A DNA stretch of 64,000 nt, from NCBI GenBank assembly GCA_038850275.1, contig JAWCLZ010000003.1, positions 34,545-98,544 of the forward strand, given 5' to 3'. Positions 1 through 8,658 of this stretch are shown here, piece by piece. The notes under the pieces were generated by a model. The model saw only the letters and a program-made list of their open reading frames with translations. It did no database searches and had not been told where the DNA came from. The position numbers and the translations under genes were made by a program. How positions within the stretch are numbered: the stretch's first letter is position 1; every line of letters begins with the position of its first letter. The DNA is from JAWCLZ01 sp038850275. Lineage in GTDB: Archaea > Halobacteriota > JAWCLZ01.

Positions 1-1011
1 GGGGATCAAAAGAGCACTGCAATTGCAGTGGCAAGAGAACTGGGATTGATAACTGGAGATGGCAAGGACAAGGTGCTAACTGGCTGGGAGTTGGATCAAA
101 TGGATGATGAGGAGTTCAAAAAGATCGCTGGGGAAGTCAGAGTCTACGCTAGGGTTTCACCTGAGCATAAGATGAAGATCGTGAATGCATTGAAAAGCAG
201 AGGAGAGATAGTGGCAATGACAGGCGATGGCGTGAACGATGCACCCGCGCTCACCAAATCAGATATAGGAATCTCCATGGGTATCTCTGGCACGGATGTG
301 GCGAAGGAAGCGAGCGATATGGTGCTCATGGATGATAACTTTGCCAGCATAGTTGCAGCAGTTGAGGAAGGGAGGAGGATCTATGATAATATTAGAAAAT
401 TCATTAGATATCAACTCTCCACCAACGTTGGAGCAATTCTACTGCTTTTTCTAGCCACAATTCTCGTGCCATATGCAATACCGATGTACCCAGTTCAATT
501 GCTATGGATAAATATAATGATGGATGGACCACCAGCAATTGCACTTGGCCTAGAGCCAGCTGATAAAGAAATAATGAAGCGCCCCCCTCGGGATCCAGAG
601 GAAAAGATATTATCTAGTGCGATTTTGAAAGCGATCTTCTTGAATGGATGTATAATGGGTCTAGGTGCTTTCCTCCTCTTCTACTGGGCCTACTATTTCA
701 GTGGTCATAGCGATGCCGCGAGATATGCTCAAACCACGACTTTCACAGGCTATGTTATTTATCAAATGTTCAATGTATTCAACTGCCGATCCCTAGAGAG
801 ATCTATTTTTAGCATTGGCTTAACTTCAAATAAATTCCTACTTTTAGCTGTTTCTACTTCAATTTTCCTTCAAGTGTTGGTAGTCTATGTTCCTTTGTTT
901 AATATTCTCTTTCACACCGTTCCCCTTAAACTAGAGGACTGGGTAGTAATACTCATAGCTGCTTCTTCGGTTTTAATCCTTGAGGAGATTAAAAAAGCAA
1001 TTATTCACTAG
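1..1011 (+). CDS. P-type cation-transporting ATPase, C-terminal part (5' end outside window)
   Basis: The reading frame is open from base 1, so the gene begins upstream. The first codons read GDQKSTAIAVARELG, matching the end of the phosphorylation domain, followed by the hinge motif MTGDGVNDAP of P-type ATPases. About six hydrophobic segments follow. The helix carrying LLWINIMMDGPPAIALG corresponds to M6 of calcium (P2A) pumps, and its Asn and Asp match the ion-binding N and D of SERCA. This supports a Ca2+ (or Mn2+/Na+) exporting ATPase in the cytoplasmic membrane; the ion cannot be fixed from the C-terminal part alone. The stop overlaps the end of the convergent gene by a few bases. Confidence 0.93.
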   Translation, partial: GDQKSTAIAVARELGLITGDGKDKVLTGWELDQMDDEEFKKIAGEVRVYARVSPEHKMKIVNALKSRGEIVAMTGDGVNDAPALTKSDIGISMGISGTDVAKEASDMVLMDDNFASIVAAVEEGRRIYDNIRKFIRYQLSTNVGAILLLFLATILVPYAIPMYPVQLLWINIMMDGPPAIALGLEPADKEIMKRPPRDPEEKILSSAILKAIFLNGCIMGLGAFLLFYWAYYFSGHSDAARYAQTTTFTGYVIYQMFNVFNCRSLERSIFSIGLTSNKFLLLAVSTSIFLQVLVVYVPLFNILFHTVPLKLEDWVVILIAASSVLILEEIKKAIIH

Positions 1012-1193
1012 CCAAGTTCCCTGCCCATTCTTCGCTTCATTCTCTTTATCATTGCAATTTGTTCTTGGCAGAGCTTGCAAACTTCTTGAGTGAAGCTCCC
1101 GCATTCCTTGCAGAAGGGGGATGCGCAGTATAGGCATTCGATTACCTGTTCTACTTCCCTTTCACATATCCTGCAAATAGGCAATCCCATCAC
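1008..1193 (-). CDS. Small cysteine-rich (zinc-binding) protein
   Basis: A 61-residue protein with four CxxC-type pairs (CRIC, CLYC, CKEC, CKLC) spread over its first 45 residues and a basic tail (KRMKRRMGREL). The spacing suggests a treble-clef or B-box-like fold binding two Zn2+. I do not recognise a named family. It ends by overlapping the convergent ATPase stop and lies just downstream of the winged-helix gene on the same strand, so it may be co-transcribed with the transcription and RNA-binding genes upstream. The dense cysteine pattern makes chance translation unlikely. Confidence 0.6.
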   Translation of the reverse strand: MMGLPICRICEREVEQVIECLYCASPFCKECGSFTQEVCKLCQEQIAMIKRMKRRMGRELG

Positions 1194-1199
1194 ACCAAT

Positions 1200-1571
1200 T
1201 TAAGATAAAAGTTTAACCCATTCCACAAGATCTTGACATCTCTCTGGATCGCACTCTGCCCTGCAGCCTGCACATGGAGCAATGATATCTCCAGCTATTA
1301 GTAAATGATAGTTGGTTTTCCCCAGTTTTTCTTTCTCCTGCTGTTTAACTGCAACTATTCTATAAGTTCTAACCCCATGCGCTGTTTCCCACTCCCGCTT
1401 AATCAAACCTTTGGATTCAAGAGCTGTAACTAAGCGCGAGCAAGCTCTGCTATCTATTTTCAATTTCTTCCAAAGCTCATTCTGTAGAATCCCGTTCTTC
1501 CTAGCCTTAATAAGCTTTAAAACATCTTCTTCGGTAACCTTTGACTTCACTGAGTTTGTTTTAATCTGCAT
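1200..1571 (-). CDS. TFE-beta / Rpc34-like winged-helix protein with C-terminal cysteine cluster
   Basis: 123 residues. Residues about 12-75 form a winged helix (LKLIKARKNGILQNELWKKL, then a recognition helix and a wing). The last 25 residues hold CAGCRAECDPERC, i.e. Cx2Cx3Cx4C. A winged helix followed by a C-terminal four-cysteine cluster is the layout of archaeal TFE-beta and its eukaryotic relative RPC39/RPC34, in which the cysteines bind a 4Fe-4S cluster; TFE-beta partners TFE-alpha to stabilise open promoter complexes. The family assignment is inference from this layout. The next gene upstream on the same strand is an LSm protein. It could instead be a plain winged-helix regulator. Confidence 0.65.
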   Translation of the reverse strand: MQIKTNSVKSKVTEEDVLKLIKARKNGILQNELWKKLKIDSRACSRLVTALESKGLIKREWETAHGVRTYRIVAVKQQEKEKLGKTNYHLLIAGDIIAPCAGCRAECDPERCQDLVEWVKLLS

Positions 1572-1578
1572 GAATACC

Positions 1579-1842
1579 TTATTCCTGCACTGGTATTATT
1601 AGCACTATATTATTCCCACGCAATACCACGGATCCCAGATTTCTCTTTTTCTCTCCATCGACTATTTCAGTTGTATCAGTTAAATATAGATTTAAATAGT
1701 CATCTGCACTTTCCAATTTGCCCTCAAGTATATTTTTCTCACCTTTCATCTCCACTTGAATTCTGCTGCCAATCAATGTTTGCACTTTCTTATTTGGAAA
1801 CAATAAAATCCCCCAACTTTTATTTATAATACCTGCTATCAT
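1579..1842 (-). CDS. LSm (Sm-like) RNA-binding protein
   Basis: 87 residues with both Sm motifs: Sm1 around VEMKGEKNILEGKLESADDYLNL and Sm2 as LGSVVLRGNNIVLI near the C-terminus. Archaeal LSm proteins form six- or seven-membered rings that bind U-rich RNA. The first 15 or so residues (MIAGIINKSWGILLF) precede the normal family start, so the real start may lie further in, before KKVQTLIGSRI. It is followed after 7 nt by the TFE-beta-like gene, suggesting a small RNA/transcription operon divergent from the MoaD-like gene. Confidence 0.88.
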   Translation of the reverse strand: MIAGIINKSWGILLFPNKKVQTLIGSRIQVEMKGEKNILEGKLESADDYLNLYLTDTTEIVDGEKKRNLGSVVLRGNNIVLIIPVQE

Positions 1843-1911
1843 AAACCTTTCTCTCGGCTGATTTCAATTTTAGAAAGCTTTTTACTAGATATACAAGTTT
1901 ATTTATTTTTA

Positions 1912-2187
1912 ATGAGGGTTAAAGTTAAAACTTTTGCCAGCTTCCGGGAAATAATTGGCAAGCGGGAGGTCGAAGTGGAGTTAAAAGGCAATTCATCAGT
2001 CCGCGACCTCCTAGAGGAGCTTTGCAAGCAATACGATCTCCGAGCTCTGCTCTTCGAGGGGGATGCCCTGCAGAAATATATAAAAATACTTGTTAACGGC
2101 GAGGACGTGGTTTTCCTCCAAGGCTTAGATACAAAGCTAAAGAGTGGAGATGAAATAGCTCTTTTCCCACCTGTTGCTGGCGGCTAA
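1912..2187 (+). CDS. MoaD/ThiS-family ubiquitin-like sulfur carrier
   Basis: 91 residues with the beta-grasp pattern of MoaD (VKTFASFREIIGKREVEVEL) and the required C-terminal GlyGly (ALFPPVAGG). The GG tail is adenylated and thiocarboxylated, giving sulfur for molybdopterin/tungstopterin synthesis or tRNA thiolation. An AOR family tungstopterin enzyme at 45.6-47.4 kb would need such a cofactor. The start ATG follows an AT-rich stretch with no ribosome binding site, consistent with a leaderless message. Confidence 0.85.
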   Translation: MRVKVKTFASFREIIGKREVEVELKGNSSVRDLLEELCKQYDLRALLFEGDALQKYIKILVNGEDVVFLQGLDTKLKSGDEIALFPPVAGG

Positions 2188-2240
2188 AAATACTAAATTA
2201 GATAAAGGAGAGGCATAAAATTAAATGAAAGGTGACACCA

Positions 2241-2981
2241 ATGCAGCGCATCATCGATTCCCATATCCATGCCTGCCCTATTAATAATCCCATTGAGCGG
2301 ATTAAAAAAGAACTTAGAGAAGCTAAGATTGAAGAAGCAGTTTTGATACCCTGGGTGAGGGATGAAGCGCTAGAGGGCGAGGGATTTGAGCGAGCAAATA
2401 GATATGTACTTGAAATTGCAAAGGCTGAGAAGGAAATGAAGTTCTATCCCTACTGTTCCATAAGTAGAGATTTAAAGCTGCCTGAGAACCACGAGGAATT
2501 CTATGGTGCAAAATGGCACTGCCTTGCTGATATCTATCACTCAGGCTGGGACTGGAGTGAGGTGAAGCAGCTAATTGAGCGCATCTATAGCGCGAGGTTG
2601 AATGTGTTAATTGAGGATAAATTTGAATTGGTATGCAAATTCATAAGCATGTGCCCGGCTGATTTAACTATAATCATACCACACATGGGGATTCATCCCC
2701 ACTATGAAGCAGGGGGTTTAATGGTGGATTTAAGAGTGCTTGGAAGAAGGTGGAAGATTTTAAAGGGATTGAAAAATGTTTATTTTGACACAGCTCTATC
2801 ATCTGCAGTTATAATCCAAGATTGCATTGGAGAAGTAGGTTTAACAAGAGTACTCCACGGTTCTGACTCGCCCTTTGGAAGTATTCAGAGAGAGCTTATG
2901 CAAACGGATTTTGCATTGATAAAGCCTTATGAAAAAAGAGCAATTTTATATGAAAATGCATCAAGAATATTGAAGAAATAA
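2241..2981 (+). CDS. TIM-barrel amidohydrolase (amidohydrolase_2 type)
   Basis: About 246 residues. The N-terminal IIDSHIHACP gives the metal-binding HxH, IIIPHMG provides a later His and VLHGSDSPFG the conserved Asp of the amidohydrolase superfamily. The substrate cannot be read from sequence; relatives include decarboxylases and lactonases. I chose ATG 2241 over an in-frame GTG at 2232 because AGGTGA at 2230-2235 sits five bases before it. It is about 50 nt downstream of the MoaD-like gene on the same strand. Confidence 0.8.
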   Translation: MQRIIDSHIHACPINNPIERIKKELREAKIEEAVLIPWVRDEALEGEGFERANRYVLEIAKAEKEMKFYPYCSISRDLKLPENHEEFYGAKWHCLADIYHSGWDWSEVKQLIERIYSARLNVLIEDKFELVCKFISMCPADLTIIIPHMGIHPHYEAGGLMVDLRVLGRRWKILKGLKNVYFDTALSSAVIIQDCIGEVGLTRVLHGSDSPFGSIQRELMQTDFALIKPYEKRAILYENASRILKK

Positions 2982-3042
2982 ATGAAATAAAAGAAATAAA
3001 ATAATAAAAAATAAAAATAAAAGAGATAAAAGAAATAAAACA
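2982..3042. repeat. AT-rich low-complexity tract of AAATAAAA-type units
   Basis: Between the amidohydrolase and cdc6 ends lies an almost cytosine-free plus strand made of irregular repeats of AATAAAA and GAAATAAAA. The two genes converge here, so it could end transcripts from either side. No gene is seen in it. Confidence 0.6.
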
Positions 3043-3073
3043 TCAGTCTTAAACTGTTGCACTTTTCAAATAT

Positions 3074-4198
3074 TTAGCTCTTTAAAAGTTCAAGTACTTC
3101 CTCGGGTTCATATTTCAATGTGATTATTCTAGTTTGACCGCGCTCGCCCTTGCTTGCCCCTTTAACATCGATCAATCTCAAAGCATCGAGTTTATTGACT
3201 AATTCATAGAAAATGGTATAGCCAAGTTTTGTCTTCGCTTGAAATTCCTTATATAAATCACCAGATCTAAATTCCCCCCTTGATTCAGCTAGAATTCTAA
3301 GAAGCAATTTTTCTTCATCCTTAAGTGATTTAATTGTGTATGCTAAATGAACTAGCCTTGATTTCTCATATGCTTTTTCCACGTCCTCTATAGAGATGGT
3401 TCTGCTTGCCCTTCGCTCTGCGTTGAAGCCTGCTCTCTTAAAGAGATCTATTCCCACCCTCAAGTCAGCTGAGCTCATAACGCAGTCAACCACTTTATCT
3501 AGTACTTCATTTGAGACCACGCCAGGGTAGAAACCGTGCTTCACTCTATATGCAAGGATATCTCTAACCTCGTCTCTAGTGTAAAGCGGGAAATATATCT
3601 CTTCAGCTTGAAAAATTGACTGCACTCTTGGATCAAGGACTGAATTGAGATTTAGCGAGAGATCACTTGAGATCGCTAGCACGCCTATCTTCGCGCCTGG
3701 CTGGGTTTCGTGGGCGCGTAGTAGTGAGTACAGCACGTCATTTACTTCTTGCTCATAGATTAAATAATTCATATCATCGAGAGCAACAATTAAAACCTTC
3801 TCCTTCTCCACAAGCTGCTTGGCGATATTTGAGAAGATTTTTTTAAAGGAAACACCTGAACTCGGCGGGGTGAAGCCAAAGATTGCATGGAAAATCTTGG
3901 AGAAAACTGCGTATCTAGTGGAATCAATCTTGCAGTTCACGTGAACTGGCACAACTTTTTGAGTTACACTTCGAATTTCCTCAAATAATTTTAAAACAGC
4001 GCTTGTCTTCCCTGTGCCAGGCGGGCCTAAGAGATAAGCATCAAGTGGTCTCATTCCGCGAAGCGCTGGCTTGACACTGAATTTGAGTGCTTCCATTTGC
4101 TTCTCGCGATGCAGAATATGTTCAGGCAAAAAGTCGAGCTCGAAGTATTCTTGATTTTTAAATATCGTTTCATCCCACATCAGCATATCTTTGACCAC
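3074..4198 (-). CDS. cdc6: Orc1/Cdc6 replication initiator
   Basis: 374 residues. AAA+ ATPase with Walker A GPPGTGKT near residue 60, Walker B IVALDDMNYL near residue 135, a sensor region LAISSDLSL, and a C-terminal winged helix (LGYTIFYELVNKLDALRLI). Orc1/Cdc6 binds origin repeats and loads MCM. Start GTG 4198 follows AGGTG eight bases upstream. Archaeal origins often adjoin such genes, but here the upstream side holds only a decayed transporter and I found no origin-recognition-box consensus nearby. Confidence 0.93.
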   Translation of the reverse strand: MVKDMLMWDETIFKNQEYFELDFLPEHILHREKQMEALKFSVKPALRGMRPLDAYLLGPPGTGKTSAVLKLFEEIRSVTQKVVPVHVNCKIDSTRYAVFSKIFHAIFGFTPPSSGVSFKKIFSNIAKQLVEKEKVLIVALDDMNYLIYEQEVNDVLYSLLRAHETQPGAKIGVLAISSDLSLNLNSVLDPRVQSIFQAEEIYFPLYTRDEVRDILAYRVKHGFYPGVVSNEVLDKVVDCVMSSADLRVGIDLFKRAGFNAERRASRTISIEDVEKAYEKSRLVHLAYTIKSLKDEEKLLLRILAESRGEFRSGDLYKEFQAKTKLGYTIFYELVNKLDALRLIDVKGASKGERGQTRIITLKYEPEEVLELLKS

Positions 4199-4223
4199 GT
4201 AAATTACACCTTTTGGTAAATAG

Positions 4224-5025
4224 ATGCACTACAAATTAAAGCTATCTACTTATTATCTAAAAAGCAATATTTGCCCTCGAATGTCAAACTCAAGCAATAT
4301 ACTTAATCTGGTTGCTGCTTGCGCGGTGGTTTTCTGCACTCAACTTGGTACCTTCATGCGTGTTCCAGTGATACCACTCTATGCTGAGCAGTGTCTTTTT
4401 CACTATATCTCGCTCGCACGCCACTTGAAATCATGCTGATTTATTCAATAGCAGGAATTGGCATTGCCTCATTCACTCTTTCAATAATTGCATTTATTGG
4501 CGATATCACGAGAATAGGATACCTAGGGAAATCCTATGGCTTGTTCACCACTTTTATGCAGATTGGATAGCAACTGGACCAGCGATTGTGGACTCGTGGC
4601 AAGCGCAGTTGGATATCGCAGTTCCTTTCTATCTCTGGCTGCGTTATACTCTTCGCAGCACTAGCTGCTGAGATATTACTACCCAACCCAGGCTTTTCTC
4701 CCAGTTTATGCAAATAAAATTGGAATAAGTATAATTGCAATAGGCTTGATTCTCGCATCTCAAGCAGTTGGAAATGGGATCGCCAGGCTGCCGTTTCGCG
4801 CTCGTCAGATAGAACTGGCAGGAGGATGCCATTCATATTGCTTGGCTTAATCGTAGCTTCGCTATCCGCTGGTTTACTTGCTTCCCTCGCTGGTTGGGCG
4901 AGTTAGTATCCACGCGGAATAGAGGTTTTGCTATGGGTGTTTACAGCACTCGCTTTTACGGAGGCAGGCTTAATTGGAGCGCTAGGGGTGTATATACTTG
5001 CTGCACGCATGCAGAGGAAAAATTG
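4224..5025 (+). pseudogene. Degenerate MFS transporter
   Basis: No single frame is open, but transporter-like pieces follow one another in different frames. The first piece (4224-4439) has a hydrophobic segment ending RVPVIPLYAEQ. From about 4441, IGIASFTLSIIAFIGDITRIG and GKSYGLFTTFMQIG resemble the conserved middle of the N-half of MFS proteins, then a stop. About 4705 onward gives YANKIGISIIAIGLILASQ, and after another shift MPFILLGLIVASLSAG. The span is about 800 bp against roughly 1.2 kb for a full MFS gene, so deletions as well as frameshifts are present. It lies divergent to cdc6. Confidence 0.8.
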
Positions 5026-5063
5026 ATGCGACTGGAAACCTATTTTAGGTTAGTGAAATTGAA

Positions 5064-5276
5064 ATGATGGAAGTCATTGATATCTTAATCGTCTTCGGAC
5101 TAATCCTCGCTGGACTGGGGATATCTGCTGTTAAAACCGAGCTTCTCTATCAATATGAAATGAGGAGGATGAAGACTTGGGCTTATCAGAAGAAGAAATA
5201 CCTCCGAGAGCTCGCTAAGGAGAAGAAAGAGAGGGAGAGGCTAAAGGAGGGGAGGATTGATAGCCCAAGGAAATAG
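5064..5276 (+). CDS. Small membrane protein with basic coiled tail
   Basis: 70 residues: one N-terminal hydrophobic helix (residues about 4-22, IDILIVFGLILAGLGISAV) and a highly charged second half rich in Lys, Arg and Glu (KKKYLRELAKEKKERERLKEG) likely to be a cytoplasmic helix. No family recognised. Two adjacent ATG codons (5064 and 5067) could start it. It is followed 36 nt later by an MBL-fold hydrolase gene. Confidence 0.6.
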   Translation: MMEVIDILIVFGLILAGLGISAVKTELLYQYEMRRMKTWAYQKKKYLRELAKEKKERERLKEGRIDSPRK

Positions 5277-5312
5277 TTTTAAAAGAGAGTTTAGAAAAAA
5301 GAGTTTCTAAAT

Positions 5313-6050
5313 ATGAAGGTTGTTTTCCTTGGCACAGGAGTGGTATACCCGGAGAATGATAGAGCTCAATCTAGTATTCTTGTGAAAACCAGAACTCAAG
5401 ATATTTTGCTTGACTGTGGCGATGGAGCGCTGAGGCGTGTTTATGAAAGTGGTAATTCAATCGATGATATTGACCACTTGCTTTTAACTCATAACCACTT
5501 GGATCATAACGCTGACTTTTTATCCATAGTTCGAGCTAGGCAAGAGGTGGGGAAAAATTATTTGCATATCTATGGCCCAGTTGGTACTGAACAATTGCTC
5601 AGCATTTTGCTTGAGGCATATAACTTACAATTTGATGCTCAAATTAGAGAGCTTAGCGATTCTGAAGAAATTGAAATTGGAGAGCTAACTTTAGTCTGCA
5701 GGGAAGCAGTGCATAGTATACCAGCGCTTTGCTTTAAAATCCACGCTGAGGACAAAAATTTGATTTATTCTGGGGATACTGAGCCATGTGAAAACTTGAA
5801 ATCGCTATGCAGAGACCAAGTTGATCTTTTAATACACGAATGCTCATTTCCAGATGGATTTGAAAAAGTTGGACACGCAACGCCTGAGCAGTTGGGGAGG
5901 CTAATCTCAAATCTCCCAGTTGAGAAACTTGCGATTACCCATCTATACCCTCAAGCTAGGGCAGTTCTAGATGGGGTAATTGCAAGCATAGCGAGATATT
6001 ATTCTGGTGAGATAATAGTGGCTGAGGATCTCTTAGAGGTGGAAGTTTGA
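5313..6050 (+). CDS. MBL-fold metallohydrolase, RNase Z-like
   Basis: 245 residues. It starts MKVVFLGTG, has DCGDGALRR, and the zinc motif THNHLDHNAD (HxHxDH), later VHSIPALCFKI, IYSGDTEPC and a C-terminal THLYPQAR histidine. This is the tRNase Z/arylsulfatase-like branch of metallo-beta-lactamases. It is shorter than typical archaeal tRNase Z (about 300 residues) and no clear exosite arm is visible, so a tRNA 3' processing role is uncertain. The stop TGA is directly followed by the ATG of the next gene, implying coupling with the nucleotidyltransferase. Confidence 0.85.
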   Translation: MKVVFLGTGVVYPENDRAQSSILVKTRTQDILLDCGDGALRRVYESGNSIDDIDHLLLTHNHLDHNADFLSIVRARQEVGKNYLHIYGPVGTEQLLSILLEAYNLQFDAQIRELSDSEEIEIGELTLVCREAVHSIPALCFKIHAEDKNLIYSGDTEPCENLKSLCRDQVDLLIHECSFPDGFEKVGHATPEQLGRLISNLPVEKLAITHLYPQARAVLDGVIASIARYYSGEIIVAEDLLEVEV

Positions 6051-6773
6051 ATGCAAGGGGTTATCCTAGCCGCTGGTAGGGGAAATCGATTGCGGCCTTT
6101 AACGGATTTTGTGGCAAAGCCTCTTTTACCAATTAAGGGCAAGCCTGCGATTATCAGTGTGATTGAAAACTTAAGAGCAGCTGGTATTGAGGAGTTCATA
6201 GTTGTAACTGGCTATCTAAGTGAGCAGATCAAAAGATTTCTCTCCAGGGAAATTGAAATCGAAATTCAATTTGTTGAGCAGCTTGAGTTAACTGGAGCAG
6301 CAAATGCATTGCTCTGCGTGAGAGAGCTTGTTAAAGGGGATTTCTTAGCTTCTGCGAGTGATTGCTTGCTACCAGTGGAGTTTCTAAATTCACTTATAGC
6401 ATTTCACTTTGCTGAAAAATGTGATGCAACCATTGCTTTGAAGCGTCTCGATGCAGAGCGAATGATGGAGTCAAGCACTGTTAAGTTGAGTGGGGATAAT
6501 AGAATATTGCAAATTATAGAAAAACCAGCCAAGCATGAGATTCTAAGTGAGATTTCAGCTGCCCCAATTTACATATTCAAGCCAAGGGTATTTGAATTTC
6601 TATCTAAAGTTGAAAAATCACCACGTGGGGAATATGAGGTTCAAGCTGCTATTCAAATGATGATCCAAGCCAATCTATGCGTGAAGGGATTGATTGCTGA
6701 GCACTGGATTCATCTCTCAAATCTCAAAGATTTCCTCAAGCTGAATTTTGATTACATGGATGAACTGCTTTAG
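6051..6773 (+). CDS. Sugar-phosphate nucleotidyltransferase (RmlA/GlmU-N type)
   Basis: 240 residues. The N-terminus VILAAGRGNRLRPLT is the nucleotide-binding signature of NTP-sugar pyrophosphorylases, followed by KPLLPIKGKPAI. The catalytic Asp region is ASASDCLLP and the substrate region EKP. It lacks the C-terminal left-handed beta helix of full GlmU/GCD1-type enzymes. It likely activates a hexose or hexosamine phosphate for surface glycans; substrate unknown. Start is immediately after the upstream stop. Confidence 0.87.
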   Translation: MQGVILAAGRGNRLRPLTDFVAKPLLPIKGKPAIISVIENLRAAGIEEFIVVTGYLSEQIKRFLSREIEIEIQFVEQLELTGAANALLCVRELVKGDFLASASDCLLPVEFLNSLIAFHFAEKCDATIALKRLDAERMMESSTVKLSGDNRILQIIEKPAKHEILSEISAAPIYIFKPRVFEFLSKVEKSPRGEYEVQAAIQMMIQANLCVKGLIAEHWIHLSNLKDFLKLNFDYMDELL

Positions 6774-6775
6774 AG

Positions 6776-7663
6776 TTAAATAAGTTCTCTTAAATAGATC
6801 TTGTGCCTCCCGAGTTTTCCCCCGTAGTTACCAGCTGATATCTTTACAACTCCAGGGGTGTTAATCCCAGCATTTATTGCTTGCTTCATTGCTTGCTTCA
6901 CTGCTTCCATTGTTATGCCATTTATCACTATCTCAGGAATGGATTTCACGCCATTTGGAACTCTAGATTCAGAGCCTAGTTTTTGCTTTAAAGTGGGGCA
7001 GTATGGATGATTTGTGGTTGGACCTATCTCGGGATATTTTGTCTCAGGCTTTGAGCCAGCACTGCAGATGTCAAAAGAGGTAATTGCGCCTTCTATTTTT
7101 TCAATTGCCTTAACTGCTTTCTCCCCAACCTTCAATGCCGCATTGATACTAGTGCAGAAATACCAGATGTTGCCTCCCATGATTCCCTTTGCATATCCTA
7201 AGTAGCGCTCGATTTTAAAGTCATGGCCCATCATAATAGGCACATTTATAACCTTCCTTCCATAGTACTCCTCTTCCCATTCATATCCATCGCCGCAGTG
7301 GCCAACTTTATCCATTATATCGATTTTTTTCTCAGAATCAGTGGCATTGAAAACTGCTGTGGTGGGAACCACTAGTATCCCTTGTCTAATCCTCTTGCCT
7401 AATTCAACCTCCAAGGTCTTAACTGCTCCCTCCCCGCCTAATATCCAGATCTGGATCAATGCGCCAACTCTTCCATCTGGGGTTTGCTTTTTAGTCAGCC
7501 ATCCTTCAATTCCACCTTCACTCTGGCCAAGTACAGTCAGAGGCAATGCAGTTGAAGAGAAAGCTGCACGTTGGAGTAATTTTTTATTCCTAGCGGTTAT
7601 AAGCAAGCGAGAATATAGGCCATCGAAGGCCTCGCAATAGGTATCCTCTATAATAGCCGCCAT
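6776..7663 (-). CDS. ftr: Formylmethanofuran:tetrahydromethanopterin formyltransferase
   Basis: About 295 residues, the usual size. It begins IEDTYCEAFDGLYSRLLITA and has QSEGGIEGWL, VGHCGDGYEWEEEYYGRKV and GNIWYFCTSINAALK, all characteristic of Ftr. It moves the formyl group between methanofuran and tetrahydromethanopterin in the C1 pathway. I place the start at ATG 7663 rather than GTG 7672: TAGGTG lies six bases before it and the N-terminus then matches the family. It directly follows the prenyl synthase stop, so it is the last gene of the rpoK-idsA run. Confidence 0.95.
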   Translation of the reverse strand: MAAIIEDTYCEAFDGLYSRLLITARNKKLLQRAAFSSTALPLTVLGQSEGGIEGWLTKKQTPDGRVGALIQIWILGGEGAVKTLEVELGKRIRQGILVVPTTAVFNATDSEKKIDIMDKVGHCGDGYEWEEEYYGRKVINVPIMMGHDFKIERYLGYAKGIMGGNIWYFCTSINAALKVGEKAVKAIEKIEGAITSFDICSAGSKPETKYPEIGPTTNHPYCPTLKQKLGSESRVPNGVKSIPEIVINGITMEAVKQAMKQAINAGINTPGVVKISAGNYGGKLGRHKIYLRELI

Positions 7664-7672
7664 ATCAAACAC

Positions 7673-8650
7673 CTAATATTCCCTAGTTATCATATAGTTT
7701 GCCAGCTGCGCTAGGAGTGTTCTTGCGTGAGTTTGAGGCAGTACCTCGAGTTTTTTCTTTCCCTTTTCAACCATGAGCTTAGCTTTTCTCATGGCATATG
7801 TAATTGAGCCAGCTTGTTCAAGTATTTCAACTGCCCTTCCTATCTCGCCCTCGCTGGCTAGTTTGGCAAGTAAATTGAGATCTATACCTTTGGATTGCGC
7901 GTGTATCGCAACTAGTGTTTTCTTCTTCTCAATCAAATCACTTCCCCGTGGTTTTCCAAGTATCTCTTGCGGGGCGATTAGATCTAGGACATCATCTCGT
8001 ATTTGAAAACCAATTCCAGTTACCAAGCCTATTTCATAAAGCGCATTTACCTGCATTTCACTTCCCCCTCCCAGGAGCCCACCTATTGAGGTTGATGCAG
8101 CGAATAGCATGCCTGTTTTCTTGCGCACCATCTCTAAGTATTCCTTAATGCTCACTGTTTCGCGCTTTTCAAAATCAAGGTCAAGCCATTGTCCTTCGCA
8201 GATCTCAGTGAGTGCTCTTGAGAGAATATCTATGCTGGCAACGATTCTCTCTGGTTGAGCCTTGGATTTAGCTAGGATCTCAAAGGCCTTGCAACATAGG
8301 GTATCGCCAGCGAGTATTGCACTTGAGGTATCCCATTTCACGTGCACCGCTGGTATGCCACGCCTGAGCTCGTCTTCATCCATTATATCATCGTGTATCA
8401 AGGTGAAGTTGTGCACTAGTTCAACTGCAACTGCTGCTGGTATTACATTTTCCGAGTTGCCCAGAACTGCCTCTGCAGCGAGCATGAGCATCACTGGTCT
8501 CAATCTCTTTCCCCCTGCATCAAGCAAGTGCCTTGAGGCTCTATAGAGCTCCTTAGGATGGGAAATTGGGAGATATTTTTTAATTGCTTCGTTAACTAAT
8601 GCTGTTCTCTTTTTCAATTCAGCTTTTAAATCAAGTTCTTCAACTTTCAA
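7673..8650 (-). CDS. idsA: Geranylgeranyl/farnesyl diphosphate synthase
   Basis: 325 residues. The two aspartate-rich motifs of trans-prenyl synthases are present: LIHDDIMDEDELRRG and FQIRDDVLDL, with GGKRLRP binding the substrate diphosphate. It condenses IPP onto allylic diphosphates to make the C15-C20 chains of archaeal ether lipids. It is eight bases downstream of rnj and in the same transcription unit as fni, ipk and mvk, which supply its substrates. Confidence 0.95.
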   Translation of the reverse strand: MKVEELDLKAELKKRTALVNEAIKKYLPISHPKELYRASRHLLDAGGKRLRPVMLMLAAEAVLGNSENVIPAAVAVELVHNFTLIHDDIMDEDELRRGIPAVHVKWDTSSAILAGDTLCCKAFEILAKSKAQPERIVASIDILSRALTEICEGQWLDLDFEKRETVSIKEYLEMVRKKTGMLFAASTSIGGLLGGGSEMQVNALYEIGLVTGIGFQIRDDVLDLIAPQEILGKPRGSDLIEKKKTLVAIHAQSKGIDLNLLAKLASEGEIGRAVEILEQAGSITYAMRKAKLMVEKGKKKLEVLPQTHARTLLAQLANYMITREY

Positions 8651-8658
8651 GGTTTCAC

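Noticed and set aside
2982..3073. Possible replication origin near cdc6
   Set aside because: The tract is AT-rich but I found no origin-recognition-box-like inverted repeats here or upstream of cdc6; skew analysis would be needed.
4534..4836. Two minus-strand frames inside the MFS remnant
   Set aside because: They lack family features, and the plus strand shows recognisable transporter segments in shifted frames.
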